From: Shewanella sp. c952 | GTDB lineage: Bacteria > Pseudomonadota > Gammaproteobacteria > Enterobacterales > Shewanellaceae | Assembly (NCBI RefSeq): GCF_019654975.1 | Contig: NZ_BPEW01000015.1 | Location: 40,198 to 104,197 of the forward strand | DNA: 64,000 nt | Direction of reading: 5' to 3' | Part shown: positions 12,504 to 22,065 of the stretch, piece after piece | Numbering within the stretch: position 1 is the first letter of the stretch | Layout: every line of letters begins with the position of its first letter | The notes under the pieces: model-generated | The model's database searches: none | What the model was told of the DNA's origin: nothing | What the model saw: only the letters and a program-made list of their open reading frames with translations | Program-made: the position numbers and the translations under genes

Positions 12504-14573
12504 TTACTGTAGCAATGAGATATCAGCAGCATGTAAGAACTGGTCGCGTAGGCTAGAAAGTAACGCTAGGCGGTTGTTCTTTAGGGCTTCATCATCAGCC
12601 ATTACCATTACATCTTCAAAGAAGGTATCAACACTTTCACGCAAGCTAGCGAGTAGTGCCAGTGCTTCTTGGTAGTTAGCAGCAGCGAATAATGGTGCCA
12701 ATTGAGGCTGTAACTCAGCAAGCTTTGCTGCAAGCGCTTTTTCAGCAGCTTCAACCAGTAAGCTATCATCGATAGTCGCAGGTAGTTCACCTTCCACTTT
12801 AGCCAAAATGTTTGATACACGCTTGTTAGCTGCCGCAAGTGCAGATGCTTGTTCAAGGGTTCTAAAGTGAGCAACGGCCTTAATGCGGCTTTCAAAATCA
12901 GCAGGAGCGGTTGGGCGGCGAGCTAATACAGCAAGTATTACGTCCACACCAACACCTTGATCTTGATACCATGCACGGAAGCGTCCCATAAAGAACTCAA
13001 GTACCTGCTCCGGCGCTTTGTCGTTAGTGAGATTTTCGCCATGTAGCGCTTGTGCTTGAGCAATCAAATCGACCAGATCAAGTGGTAAGTTGTTTTCTAA
13101 ACAAATACGCAATACACCAATCGCAGCACGACGCAGTGCGAATGGGTCTGCAGCACCTTTAGGCGCTTGGCCAATACCAAAAATACCCACGAGTGTGTCG
13201 AGCTTTTCAGCCAGTGCGACACAGATAGATACTGGTGCCGTAGGCACTGTATCGCCTGAGAATTTAGGTTTGTACTGCTCAGCTAGTGCAACAGCTACCG
13301 CTTCAGTTTCACCATTTAGACGGGCGTAATGCATGCCCATAGTGCCTTGAAGATCAGTAAACTCCATCACCATGTTGGTCATCAAGTCTGACTTACACAG
13401 TAGACCTGCACGCGCAGCCTCTTCGCTATTAGCGCCGATGCTGGTGGCAATATATGCCGCCAATGTAGAGATGCGTTCAACGCGTTGCTTGATGGTGCCA
13501 AGCTGCTTTTGGAACACTACGGTTTCTAAGCTGCTAAGGCGAGATTCAAGAGTGTTCTTTTTATCTGTTTCGAAGAAGAACTCAGCATCAGCAAGGCGAG
13601 GGCGAACGACTTTTTCGTTGCCTGAAATAATCTGTTGCGGATCTTTCGATTCGATATTGGTAACAAATATAAAGTTAGGCAACAGTTGACCAGCATCATC
13701 AAATACAGGGAAGTATTTTTGATCGCCTTTCATGGTGTACACCAAGGCTTCTGCTGGTACGTCGAGAAACTTCTCTTCGAAACTCGCTGTTAATACCACT
13801 GGCCACTCGACGAGTGATGTAACCTCTTCAAGCAGGTCATCTTCTAGATCCGCTACACCACCAATTTTAGTCGCAGCAGCTTCAGCATCAGCTTTAATTT
13901 GTGCTTTACGCGCTTCATAATCCGCATCGACTTTGCCTTGCTCTTTCAGTGCTGACAAATAGTTGTCTGCATGATCGAGCTCAAAGCTTGGTTTACCCAT
14001 AAAGCGGTGACCACGGATGATACGGTCAGACTTAATGCCTAATAGCTCACCTTCAACGACTTCGCTACCTAATAGCATCGTGACTGTGTGCACTGGGCGA
14101 ATAAACTGGGTGGTATTGCTACCCCAACGCATTGGCTTAGGAATTGGTAGTTTGTCTAATGAGCGCTGTGCCATTGCCGCAATCAAGCTCTTAGTGTCAA
14201 CACCAACCACTTTTGCCTGATGCAGTAACCATTCACCTTTGTCAGTCTTAAGGCGATCAGCTTGCTCTACAGTAATACCATTACCACGAGCCCAGCCCAT
14301 GGCTGCCTTAGTTGGATTTCCTTCAGCATCAAAAGCTTGCGCGACTGCTGGGCCACGCTTTTCAACCACCTTGTCTGCTTGAGCAAGTGCAAGTTGGTTG
14401 ATGTTTATTGCTAGGCGACGAGGAGCCGCGTGCCAAACTGCTGACTCAAAAGTCAGTTCAGCTTTCTTTAATTCATCGGTAAAATTGCTAAGAAAAGACT
14501 CAGCCAATTTACGCAGTGACTTTGGTGGCAGTTCTTCAGTACCGACTTCAATCAGTAAGTTTTCAAAATTCAT
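12504..14573 (-). CDS. glyS: Glycyl-tRNA synthetase beta subunit
   Basis: GlyS is the large, tRNA-recognising subunit of the alpha2beta2 bacterial glycyl-tRNA synthetase. The 689-aa product has the expected length. It has the N-terminal signature [18 protein letters not shown], the HD-like central segment [20 protein letters not shown], and a C-terminal anticodon-binding region ending in [19 protein letters not shown]. It starts 11 bp after glyQ, and the two genes form an operon. Confidence 0.99.
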   Translation of the reverse strand: MNFENLLIEVGTEELPPKSLRKLAESFLSNFTDELKKAELTFESAVWHAAPRRLAININQLALAQADKVVEKRGPAVAQAFDAEGNPTKAAMGWARGNGITVEQADRLKTDKGEWLLHQAKVVGVDTKSLIAAMAQRSLDKLPIPKPMRWGSNTTQFIRPVHTVTMLLGSEVVEGELLGIKSDRIIRGHRFMGKPSFELDHADNYLSALKEQGKVDADYEARKAQIKADAEAAATKIGGVADLEDDLLEEVTSLVEWPVVLTASFEEKFLDVPAEALVYTMKGDQKYFPVFDDAGQLLPNFIFVTNIESKDPQQIISGNEKVVRPRLADAEFFFETDKKNTLESRLSSLETVVFQKQLGTIKQRVERISTLAAYIATSIGANSEEAARAGLLCKSDLMTNMVMEFTDLQGTMGMHYARLNGETEAVAVALAEQYKPKFSGDTVPTAPVSICVALAEKLDTLVGIFGIGQAPKGAADPFALRRAAIGVLRICLENNLPLDLVDLIAQAQALHGENLTNDKAPEQVLEFFMGRFRAWYQDQGVGVDVILAVLARRPTAPADFESRIKAVAHFRTLEQASALAAANKRVSNILAKVEGELPATIDDSLLVEAAEKALAAKLAELQPQLAPLFAAANYQEALALLASLRESVDTFFEDVMVMADDEALKNNRLALLSSLRDQFLHAADISLLQ

Positions 14574-14584
14574 AAGTTAATCCT

Positions 14585-15490
14585 CTACTTACCTATAGGG
14601 AAGCCAAGAGCTTCACGAGATTGATAGTAAGCTTCGGCAACGCCTTTAGCCATGGTTCGAACGCGTAAAATATAACGCTGGCGTTCAGTAACAGAAATCG
14701 CGTGGCGAGCATCAAGTAAGTTGAATGCATGAGAGGCTTTCATCACTTGCTCATAAGCAGGTAGCGCAAGCGGTTTTTCTAATGAGAGCAGGTGTTGGCA
14801 AGCAACTTCGCAGTCATCGAATGCTCTAAATAAGACTTCAACATTGGCATGTTCAAAGTTATAAGCTGATTGCTCAACTTCATTTTGATGGAAGATATCG
14901 CCATACATCACTTTGCCCATTGGGCCGTCAGTCCATACTAAGTCATAGACGTTATCTACTTCTTGGATATACATGGCAAGACGCTCTAGACCATAGGTTA
15001 TCTCACCGGTAACGGGCTTGCACTCTAGTCCACCCACTTGTTGGAAGTAAGTAAATTGCGATACTTCCATACCGTTAAGCCATACTTCCCAACCAAGACC
15101 CCACGCACCTAAAGTAGGTGATTCCCAGTTGTCTTCTACAAAGCGAACATCATGGATGTTCATGTCGATGCCTGCAGCTTCCAACGATCCAAGATAAAGC
15201 TCTTGGATATTATCTGGTGAAGGTTTTAGCACGACTTGGAATTGATAAAAGTGCTGTAGACGGTTTGGGTTGTCGCCGTAGCGGCCATCGGTAGGACGAC
15301 GACTTGGTTGTACATAGGCACAACTCATCGGCTCTGGGCCTAGCGCTCTTAGGAAGGTCATAGGGTGGAATGTTCCCGCGCCTACTTCCATATCTAATGG
15401 TTGAACAATTGCGCAACCTTGCTGCGCCCAGTATTCCTGTAGGGTCATAATAAAACCCTGGAATGTTTTTACGTCGTGTTTGGTCGTCAT
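14585..15490 (-). CDS. glyQ: Glycyl-tRNA synthetase alpha subunit
   Basis: GlyQ holds the catalytic site that forms glycyl-adenylate. ATG at 15490 ([25 protein letters not shown]) matches the family start and gives 301 aa. The open frame continues upstream to 15670, but that extension is not protein-like for this family and runs into the divergent tag gene. Characteristic stretches are [40 protein letters not shown] and [18 protein letters not shown]. Confidence 0.98.
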   Translation of the reverse strand: MTTKHDVKTFQGFIMTLQEYWAQQGCAIVQPLDMEVGAGTFHPMTFLRALGPEPMSCAYVQPSRRPTDGRYGDNPNRLQHFYQFQVVLKPSPDNIQELYLGSLEAAGIDMNIHDVRFVEDNWESPTLGAWGLGWEVWLNGMEVSQFTYFQQVGGLECKPVTGEITYGLERLAMYIQEVDNVYDLVWTDGPMGKVMYGDIFHQNEVEQSAYNFEHANVEVLFRAFDDCEVACQHLLSLEKPLALPAYEQVMKASHAFNLLDARHAISVTERQRYILRVRTMAKGVAEAYYQSREALGFPIGK

Positions 15491-15607
15491 ATCCGCTTGT
15501 CTACTGCCTGGAAGCCTAAATAGAAAATGGTTTCGATTATACCTTGTAGAATAGCGCTTATGTAGGTTATTTTTTATCTGGTTGGTTAAAATTATAGGAT
15601 TTGTACT

Positions 15608-16174
15608 ATGGAAGTAATACGTTGTGCTTGGGTGGGAAAAGATCCTATCTATGAGGAGTACCATGACCAAGTATGGGGTAGACCGGTATTTGATAGTCGA
15701 GAGCTATTTGAAAAGCTCTGTCTTGATGGCCAGCAAGCCGGTTTGTCTTGGATTACTATCCTAAAGAAGCAGCAAAATTATGAGGCAGCTTTCGCTAATT
15801 TTAACCCTGATATTATCGCTACATTCGATGCCGATAAAGTTGAGGCGTTACTGCTTAACCCTGGGATTGTTCGTAACCGTTTAAAGGTTAATTCAATAAT
15901 CAGAAACGCGAAAGCGTATTTGGCTTTTGTCGAGCAGGGTAATGATTTTTCTACCTTTTTATGGGATTTTGTCGATGGCGAGCCTAAAGTTAATCATCCC
16001 CAATCGATGAAAGAGGTGCCAGTACAAACCCCCGAATCAGAAGCGATGTCGAAAGCACTTAAAAAGCTAGGTTTTAATTTTGTCGGACCGACAATTTGCT
16101 ACGCTTTTATGCAAGCGGTTGGCATGGTCAATGACCACACCACAGATTGCTTTTGCCATCGCTCGCAAAGCTAA
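15608..16174 (+). CDS. tag: DNA-3-methyladenine glycosylase I
   Basis: Tag removes 3-methyladenine from alkylated DNA. The 188-aa product matches the E. coli enzyme (187 aa) along its whole length: [20 protein letters not shown], then [17 protein letters not shown], then [23 protein letters not shown]. The zinc ligands Cys6, His19 and the C-terminal His and Cys of NDHTTDC are present. It is divergent from glyQ across a 117-bp promoter region. Confidence 0.95.
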   Translation: MEVIRCAWVGKDPIYEEYHDQVWGRPVFDSRELFEKLCLDGQQAGLSWITILKKQQNYEAAFANFNPDIIATFDADKVEALLLNPGIVRNRLKVNSIIRNAKAYLAFVEQGNDFSTFLWDFVDGEPKVNHPQSMKEVPVQTPESEAMSKALKKLGFNFVGPTICYAFMQAVGMVNDHTTDCFCHRSQS

Positions 16175-16536
16175 GATCAGGTGCTGCGCTGTAATAGAGA
16201 ATGGAACTAGGTTTAGAAAAGATTGGTGTTCGTTTTTAGGAAGCACAATGACAGTGAAGCCAGAGCATTATCACTTTTGTAGGTTGGGCTTTAGCCCATC
16301 AATTACGGTTTATGTTAGAAGCTAGAACCACTAATGCTTAAGTCCAAAACAAAAAAGGATGTTCCACGTGGAACATCCTTTTTATTTTTCATTAGATAAT
16401 AACTTTTTAATAGTTTTTACAACAAAAAATATTTTTCCTGAAATATTTAAACCAGTGTTAAGTTACTCAGAATTAAAATTTTAAAAAAGCCAGTTTTCAG
16501 TAAAAAAGGCTATTTCCAAAAACTATTCAGCGAAAG
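16175..16536. other. 362-bp intergenic stretch with one parS site
   Basis: No protein-like reading frame was recognised between tag and the amidohydrolase gene; a frame at 16080-16325 is mostly a shadow of tag. The stretch holds the parS palindrome at 16360-16375 within a 22-bp perfect inverted repeat flanked by A-rich and T-rich runs. It is otherwise AT-rich sequence with no clear signal. Confidence 0.6.
16360..16375. promoter_or_regulatory. parS: parS ParB-binding site (perfect palindrome)
   Basis: TGTTCCACGTGGAACA, extended symmetrically to GGATGTTCC...GGAACATCC. This is the parS sequence known from Pseudomonas and other gammaproteobacteria. A-run and T-run flanks mean that the transcribed RNA would also form a terminator-like hairpin facing the two convergent genes tag and amidohydrolase. 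Confidence 0.85.
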
Positions 16537-19500
16537 CTATTTCTCAAAAAAGAATGGCTTCCTCTGTTTACCGCTATTTTTGTTGCCGCCATTGAGTTGA
16601 TCCATTGTCTCGGCATTATAAAGTTTGCCGTTGACCATGGTGTAAGTGACGCGATCTGTTACCCGAATATCGTCAAGCGGGTTACCATCAATTACAATTA
16701 GGTCTGCTAGCTTACCTTGTTTAATTGAACCTATCTGATGATCCATCGCAAAATGCTTCGCTGGGTTAATGGTTGCGGTTTTAAGTACTTCAAGATTACT
16801 CATACCACCTTGAGCAAACATCCACATTTCCCAGTGAGCCGCTAATCCTTCACGTTGACCATGTGCACCAATGTTCGGCTTAATGCCAATGTCATTCAGT
16901 TCATTGGCAACGCGGGCAACATTGAAATGGTTGTAATGTTCATCAGGCGCAGTAGGGCGACGCATTGAGCGAGCATCTAGAATATCTGATGGTACATACA
17001 TAGACAGACGCGGGTGAGCCCAAACATCGGTTTTGTCATACCAGTAGTTTTCACCTGAGATACCACCGTAAGCCACAACGAGAGTCGGTGTGTAGCCAAC
17101 GTCAGTCTGTCCCCAGAACTGCTTTATATCACTGTAAATGTTTGCTGCTGGCAAGGAGTGTTCAATACCAGTATGACCATCGGCAATCATGGTGAGGTTG
17201 TGTTGCAGTAAGCTGCCACCTTCAGGCACAACCATCATCTCAAGTTCTCGCGCAGCGGCTATCACTTGTTGACGTTGGTTACGTCGCGGCTGGTTGTAAC
17301 TCTTAACACTGAATGCACCGACTTTTTTCAGACGTTCTAAATGAAACTTAGCATCATCTAGAGAGTCGATATGCGAGGTATAACCAGGCGCATTTGCACC
17401 ATATAAAATAGTACCTGTTGAGAAAATACGTGGGCCGGCAATGTTACCTGCTTTTTGCTGTTCAGATGCAGCAAATATCTCAGTGGTATCATTCGACGGA
17501 TCATGTATTGCAGTTACACCGAGTGAAAGGTTGGAGTACAGTTCCCAGTTTTGCTGAGGAATGATTTCATTCTCACCTTGAGCACCATGGGCATGAGCAT
17601 CGAATAAGCCCGGCATCAGCGTCTTGCCTGTTATGTCGATAACTTTTGCATCGCTAGGGATATCGATTACAGAAGATGAGCCAACGCTAACAATATGATT
17701 ATCTTTTACGATAACCGTGCCATTATTGATGACATGATCATTCTCCATAGTAATGATTTTTCCGCCAACAAAAGCAATTGTTCCACGTGGAACATCGGCT
17801 TTTTTAGTAAAGCCTAGATCAGTAATCGTTGGCTCTGCTTTCTCGTCTTCAGCTTGTTCAGTGTATTGAGTATCTACTTTCACTTGATATAGTTCTGGGC
17901 CAAGCGTCCAGTAGAGCTGGTTGTTATCATTGCTCCAGCTGATGCTTTCACCAGCACGAACACTCAGCTGGGTAACCGGTAAGTTACTCGCCTTTGGACC
18001 TATCTGAACTGTTTCACCATGCTTGGCAAAAGGAGTCACAAAGACTTTAAAGCGCTCAGCAAAGGCTAGTTGCTTGCCATCAGGTGATACTCTAAATTCT
18101 GTTGCATGCTTACTGGTGTAGTGCACGCGTTTTTCAAAACCATTCAAACCTATAGAAGATAGCTGCGGTGTTTCGCCACTTTCCATAAAGTAAACGCGAC
18201 TATTGTCAGCGCCAAACTGTGGTTGGTAGCCTGAGGCGGTGATTTTGGTATTGTTATCACCGTCAGTGTCTACTTGGTATAAGCCAGTCTCTTGCGACCA
18301 AGTACGTGGAGTAATGTAGCCACCTTTAGCCTTGCGATAGACAATGGTTTCGCCATCTGGAGAAAAGGTGGGTTCGACATATTTACCAGGTTCGTTAGTC
18401 AGCACCTTTACTCGTTTATTACGCACCGTTGCAAGACTCACTGTGCCTTGTTGTTGATCATCCCAAGTGGTGAACACTATCTTTTTACCGTCGCGAGACC
18501 ATTGAGGAAACAGCTCTCTAAGTTCACTATCAAGCTTAGTTAGGCGAGACATTTTTCCATCTGGTAGACTCTTAACCCAGATTTTACCCAGTGCTTCAAA
18601 TGCTACTTTTTTGCCGTCTGGCGAGACCTGCGCCATGCGTAGCATTTTTACATCAAATACATCTTTATCGAGATCTTGTTGGAAGCGAACTGCAGGCTGT
18701 ACCGCACGTTCTGTTTTAACACTGAAAGGGATCTGTGCAACTGATTTAGATTTAACGTCCAGCTTGTTAATCTTACCATTGGCCCAGAATACAATTTCAT
18801 CGTTATCAGCTGTCCAGCTCATGGTCGGGTAAACACCGTGAATCGCCCACGTTTCCTGCATATCGCGGTCAAGCTCACCGTACAGTTTCTCGGTTTTACC
18901 CGATTTTAGATCTAATAGGTAAAGTGAAGATTGGAAACCATCTCGTTTTATATAAGCCAGTTTCTTTCCATCAGGGCTTGGTGTTGGTCTAATTGCACCG
19001 CCAGTACCTTGAATAAGCACTTCGATATCACCAGTCTGGGTATCGTAACGCTTGATCTTGTAAATACCTTTTACTGAATCTTTTGAGTAGTGGAAGGTTT
19101 TACCTGGTGTAGCATCTTGGCTGAAGTAGATGTAACGGCCATCTGGCGAGTAGGCTGGTTCACCTAAGTCTTTTTGTTCATTTGGTCGTTCGGTTAGCTT
19201 AACTCCTTCACCGCCAGCAACGTGATACATCCAAACTTCACCAGCACCTAAACTGCGGCTGCCAGTATAATGCTTGCGAGCCACAAGGTATTGTCCGTCT
19301 GGGCTCCATGCTGGGCTGTTAAGTAAGCGAAAAGTTTCAGTGGTTACTGGTCGTGGGTTGCTGCCATCAGCTTCCATTATCCAAATGTTATCGCCGCCAT
19401 CTTCATCTGAGGTAAAAGCAATGTATTTTCCATCTGGACTATAGACCGGCTGCATCTGCCAAGCGATGCCTTTAGCAAGCGGCTTTGCTTCGCCGCCATC

Positions 19501-19731
19501 TGTTGAGATCTGATAGATATCTCCAAGTAAATCGAACACTATATGTTTGCCGTTAGGGCTAACACTGACATTCATCCATGTGCCTTCTGTGACGTCAATT
19601 TTAACTTGTTGCAGTGGTGCGTTTGCGGGTGCATTCACCTGCCAAGACTTCTTGTCTTCTTCGGCTAAGGTGGGAATGCTGAAACTTAGCGCCATAGCCG
19701 CATATAGAGGGGTGAGCTTATTTTTTAACAT
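16537..19731 (-). CDS. Exported PD40 beta-propeller / amidohydrolase fusion protein
   Basis: The 1064-aa product begins with a signal peptide (MLKNKLTPLYAAMALSFSIPTLAEE). Residues of about 40-600 hold many repeats of the PD40/TolB type (for example YSPDGKYIAFTSD, WSPDGQYLVARK, PTPSPDGKKLAYIK), forming beta-propellers. The C-terminal third is an amidohydrolase: ITGKTLMPGLFDAHAHGAQ carries the HxH metal motif, and GKLADLIVIDGNPLDDI is the typical C-terminal strand. The family is often annotated as an imidazolonepropionase-like or Xaa-Pro dipeptidase-like amidohydrolase; the substrate is unknown. A parS site lies inside the coding sequence at 17779-17794. Confidence 0.88.
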   Translation of the reverse strand: MLKNKLTPLYAAMALSFSIPTLAEEDKKSWQVNAPANAPLQQVKIDVTEGTWMNVSVSPNGKHIVFDLLGDIYQISTDGGEAKPLAKGIAWQMQPVYSPDGKYIAFTSDEDGGDNIWIMEADGSNPRPVTTETFRLLNSPAWSPDGQYLVARKHYTGSRSLGAGEVWMYHVAGGEGVKLTERPNEQKDLGEPAYSPDGRYIYFSQDATPGKTFHYSKDSVKGIYKIKRYDTQTGDIEVLIQGTGGAIRPTPSPDGKKLAYIKRDGFQSSLYLLDLKSGKTEKLYGELDRDMQETWAIHGVYPTMSWTADNDEIVFWANGKINKLDVKSKSVAQIPFSVKTERAVQPAVRFQQDLDKDVFDVKMLRMAQVSPDGKKVAFEALGKIWVKSLPDGKMSRLTKLDSELRELFPQWSRDGKKIVFTTWDDQQQGTVSLATVRNKRVKVLTNEPGKYVEPTFSPDGETIVYRKAKGGYITPRTWSQETGLYQVDTDGDNNTKITASGYQPQFGADNSRVYFMESGETPQLSSIGLNGFEKRVHYTSKHATEFRVSPDGKQLAFAERFKVFVTPFAKHGETVQIGPKASNLPVTQLSVRAGESISWSNDNNQLYWTLGPELYQVKVDTQYTEQAEDEKAEPTITDLGFTKKADVPRGTIAFVGGKIITMENDHVINNGTVIVKDNHIVSVGSSSVIDIPSDAKVIDITGKTLMPGLFDAHAHGAQGENEIIPQQNWELYSNLSLGVTAIHDPSNDTTEIFAASEQQKAGNIAGPRIFSTGTILYGANAPGYTSHIDSLDDAKFHLERLKKVGAFSVKSYNQPRRNQRQQVIAAARELEMMVVPEGGSLLQHNLTMIADGHTGIEHSLPAANIYSDIKQFWGQTDVGYTPTLVVAYGGISGENYWYDKTDVWAHPRLSMYVPSDILDARSMRRPTAPDEHYNHFNVARVANELNDIGIKPNIGAHGQREGLAAHWEMWMFAQGGMSNLEVLKTATINPAKHFAMDHQIGSIKQGKLADLIVIDGNPLDDIRVTDRVTYTMVNGKLYNAETMDQLNGGNKNSGKQRKPFFFEK
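17779..17794. promoter_or_regulatory. parS: parS ParB-binding site (perfect palindrome) inside a gene
   Basis: TGTTCCACGTGGAACA lies within the amidohydrolase gene, in the linker between propeller and hydrolase domains. It encodes part of the DVPRGTIAF segment, so the site is kept under both protein-coding and DNA-binding constraints. Confidence 0.85.
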
Positions 19732-19950
19732 GCTATTCCTATGTTTTTGTTGTAGTTGTTCAGGAGTGACAGTATTGCTGTAGTACAGGTGTCAATTTCG
19801 GTAACAGTTATCGCATAAATCTGTTAACAGTAAAACATAAATTCTGTTTCAATTAGTTAAAGGCGAACGTAGAGAGTTTAATGGAATAGGGCGTTGGTGA
19901 GATGGTGGTGTTAATTGACTTACTGTTGTATTTATCTATTGGGGAGTATG

Positions 19951-19973
19951 AGGCCGCACCTGTGATGCGGCCT
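19951..19973. repeat. GC-rich hairpin downstream of the MOSC gene
   Basis: AGGCCGCA (19951-19958) and TGCGGCCT (19966-19973) form a perfect 8-bp stem with a 7-nt loop. It lies just beyond the stop codon of the minus-strand MOSC gene. No T-run follows on the minus strand, so it is at best a weak terminator. Confidence 0.45.
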
Positions 19974-19978
19974 TAGTT

Positions 19979-20428
19979 TTATTCGGCTGATGCTCTTAGG
20001 TAAACGAGGTCATTTATCGCAATGCTAGCATCATTTAAGACGCGGCAGGTGACTCCGCCTCGCCAGTCTGGCAACAGCGCTTTTTCTAGACCAGGGTAAG
20101 CCATTTCCATTTTCTTACAAGGATCTGTTTCACCGGTTATCTCGAGAATAAGTTCGCCGATGACAATCTGTGTACCTTGGTCTTGGGCTGAAAAGCTTAT
20201 GCCATCAACTAACAGGTTTGCTCTACGGGTAAACCAAGGTAGGTTTTTGTCTACCTCGTTACAAGCCTGTTGCCATTGCTGTATCGACATAACGGTTACT
20301 TGACGTTTACCTGGACGGCCAAAAATATCATTTTCGACTCCGGTTTTCTGAGTGACACTAGCGGCCTCTGTAGTGATCATCGCGCCGCGTTTTTCAGTTT
20401 TATATGCAATACCAATAAGTTTTGTCAT
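19979..20428 (-). CDS. MOSC domain-containing protein
   Basis: MOSC domains occur at the C-terminus of molybdenum-cofactor sulfurases and in small standalone proteins such as YiiM, and are linked to sulfur or molybdopterin chemistry. The 149-aa product is a standalone MOSC domain with RQVTVMSIQQWQQ, WFTRRANLLVDGI, IGELILEITGETDPCKKM (the conserved Cys) and WRGGVTCRVL. It lies next to tusA, another sulfur-handling gene, in the same direction with 31 bp between them. Confidence 0.85.
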   Translation of the reverse strand: MTKLIGIAYKTEKRGAMITTEAASVTQKTGVENDIFGRPGKRQVTVMSIQQWQQACNEVDKNLPWFTRRANLLVDGISFSAQDQGTQIVIGELILEITGETDPCKKMEMAYPGLEKALLPDWRGGVTCRVLNDASIAINDLVYLRASAE

Positions 20429-20459
20429 CGGATAAATCCCTATGTCCGGTTGAAGAGTT

Positions 20460-20705
20460 TTAAAGGCCTTTCTTTATCAAATACTGATAAGGAGTCGCTT
20501 CTGTTTGGCTGGCGATCAGCGTGTGATCCATGAATTCACAAAAGCTTGGAATATCACGTGTGGTTGCTGGATCATCGGCAATAATCAATAGAGTCTCGCC
20601 ATCGTTCATACGTCTTACTGACTTGCGCACCATCATTACTGGCTCCGGACATCTAAGCCCTAATGCATCAAGTTGGTGTTGTGCGCTACTAAATTGCTCG
20701 TTCAT
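20460..20705 (-). CDS. tusA: TusA-family sulfurtransferase
   Basis: TusA-family proteins carry a persulfide on a conserved Cys and pass sulfur to TusBCD for tRNA 2-thiouridine synthesis or to other acceptors. The 81-aa product has the hallmark [17 protein letters not shown] with Cys19, followed by [23 protein letters not shown]. Both length and motif match TusA (SirA). Some paralogues (YedF, YeeD) share the CPxP motif, but this spacing fits TusA best. Confidence 0.88.
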   Translation of the reverse strand: MNEQFSSAQHQLDALGLRCPEPVMMVRKSVRRMNDGETLLIIADDPATTRDIPSFCEFMDHTLIASQTEATPYQYLIKKGL

Positions 20706-20817
20706 ATTACCTCGGAAGAACGATTAAACAGAAGAGGCTAATATTACTCCAGAGACCTGCTTTATCCAAGCTGATTACTGAGTTTTGTGAGATTGACTCT
20801 GTTTACTATAAGCTGGA

Positions 20818-20833
20818 TGTTCCACGTGGAACA
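20818..20833. promoter_or_regulatory. parS: parS ParB-binding site (perfect palindrome)
   Basis: TGTTCCACGTGGAACA between tusA and ybaK. It is identical to the sites at 16360 and 17779. Confidence 0.85.
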
Positions 20834-20841
20834 TTATGAAG

Positions 20842-21309
20842 TTAAGCTATAAGTGGGGCGTAAGTTGCCTTTAGAAGTTGCTTTAAATCTGTCGGCGATA
20901 ATGCGATGTCTAAACCTCTGCGCCCGCCGCTAACATAGATGGTTTCTAGCTTGCTGCTAGAGTCATCAATATAGGTTGGCAGTAGTCGTTTTTGTGCAAT
21001 TGGACTGACGCCACCTAACACATAACCAGAGCTTCGCTGAACTTCAGTCGCTTGTGCCATTACAGCCTTCTTAGCTTTAGCTGCCTTAGCTATTGATTTC
21101 ATGCTCAGCTTATCTGCTACAGGAATAATGGCTACAGCCAACTGCTTAGCATCGAGTTTTACCACTAAGGTTTTAAAGACTTGTTCTACCGGTACTCCAA
21201 TTTTTTCCGCCGCTTCTAAGCCATATGCTTGGCAGGCGGGGTCGTGTTGGTACTCATGCAGTTGGTGAGGTATTTGTTGTTTAATCAGTAAGTCTATTGC
21301 TGGAGTCAT
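20842..21309 (-). CDS. ybaK: Cys-tRNA(Pro)/Cys-tRNA(Cys) deacylase YbaK
   Basis: YbaK hydrolyses Cys-tRNA(Pro) that ProRS makes by mistake. The 155-aa product fits the YbaK/EbsC family, with AYGLEAAEKIGVPVEQVFKTLVVKL, the conserved Lys/Gly segment SSGYVLGGVSPIAQKRLLPTYID, and YVSGGRRGLDIAL near the C-terminus. It is 18 bp downstream of the acetyltransferase gene and probably co-transcribed with it. Confidence 0.92.
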   Translation of the reverse strand: MTPAIDLLIKQQIPHQLHEYQHDPACQAYGLEAAEKIGVPVEQVFKTLVVKLDAKQLAVAIIPVADKLSMKSIAKAAKAKKAVMAQATEVQRSSGYVLGGVSPIAQKRLLPTYIDDSSSKLETIYVSGGRRGLDIALSPTDLKQLLKATYAPLIA

Positions 21310-21327
21310 AATTTAACCTTGTCCAAT

Positions 21328-21789
21328 TCAAATCGATTTTTCCATAACTAAGACATTTATACCGTGATAGGTAACTTGTTCTACAGCTTGCCAACCGAGC
21401 TTTTTATACAGGCCGCCGCTGATATCTTCGGTTTGAAGGTTGATACTCTCTACTCCGAGTAGTCTTGCCTTGTCGATAATAGCTTCAATCAATCTTTCAG
21501 CAACGCCTTGTCCTCTAGAGGAAGCTTCGACATATACACCTCCTAGCCAATGTTCTCTGTCTGGGTAGATGTCCATTTCATGAAAACGTAGCTGGGCAGC
21601 ACCAATTAGCTTCTGTTTTTCCTGTGCGATAATGATCAGTGGCAACTTGTCGCTGTTAAGATAATCAGTGAGCTTTTGTTCAAGCTCCACTGTACTACGA
21701 CCTTCGCCAATATAGCCCCATTCATCGCTATACCACTGTGCTATTTGCGCTATAGCTTCTGGTATTTCAGAGAGTAAAAGTAGTTGCAT
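21328..21789 (-). CDS. GNAT-family N-acetyltransferase
   Basis: The 153-aa product has the GNAT fold: a beta-strand IGAAQLRFHEMDIYP, the acetyl-CoA-binding motif A GVYVEASSRGQGVAERLIEAII (Q/RxxGxG/A type), and the C-terminal GLYKKLGWQAVEQVTYHGINVLVMEK. The substrate cannot be deduced. It is the first gene of a two-gene unit with ybaK. Confidence 0.85.
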   Translation of the reverse strand: MQLLLLSEIPEAIAQIAQWYSDEWGYIGEGRSTVELEQKLTDYLNSDKLPLIIIAQEKQKLIGAAQLRFHEMDIYPDREHWLGGVYVEASSRGQGVAERLIEAIIDKARLLGVESINLQTEDISGGLYKKLGWQAVEQVTYHGINVLVMEKSI

Positions 21790-22016
21790 TTGCTCGTGTT
21801 CTCCAAAGAGTTGTTGAGTACAATAATTTAACAGTTGCTAATGTTTCCCTTAATAGAATGCTGTTAATTATAGTGGTTTTTTATCTTGCCAATTAATCAA
21901 TATACATAGTTGATGACGGGATAAAAGCCACAATATGAAAGTATTAGCTGTTTTTTTTAAATTTAGACTTTTTACTTAACTTAATCTAAGTTGTTGTGAT
22001 ACATTGGATTTATTGT

Positions 22017-22036
22017 TAAGAGGGGGATTCCTCTTA
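22017..22036 (+). repeat. Small hairpin in the leader of the lipoprotein operon
   Basis: TAAGAGG (22017-22023) and CCTCTTA (22030-22036) form a perfect 7-bp stem with loop GGGATT, 29 bp before the first gene of the operon. The GGA in the loop resembles CsrA-type sites, but one copy is weak evidence. No T-run follows. Confidence 0.35.
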
Positions 22037-22065
22037 TGTGTAGATTCAAGGATGATTAAATCGAC

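Noticed and set aside
12490..14580. Several plus-strand reading frames opposite glyS
   Set aside because: They are antisense shadows of a full-length, clearly coding glyS gene.
15491..15670. N-terminal extension of GlyQ to 15670
   Set aside because: The 60 extra residues do not resemble GlyQ and overlap the start of the divergent tag gene; ATG at 15490 matches the family.
16080..16325. A reading frame overlapping the end of tag
   Set aside because: Its first part is tag in another frame, and the rest has no recognisable features.
20706..20841. Rho-independent terminator at the palindrome near 20818
   Set aside because: The palindrome is an exact parS copy without flanking A- or T-runs here, so ParB binding is the better reading.
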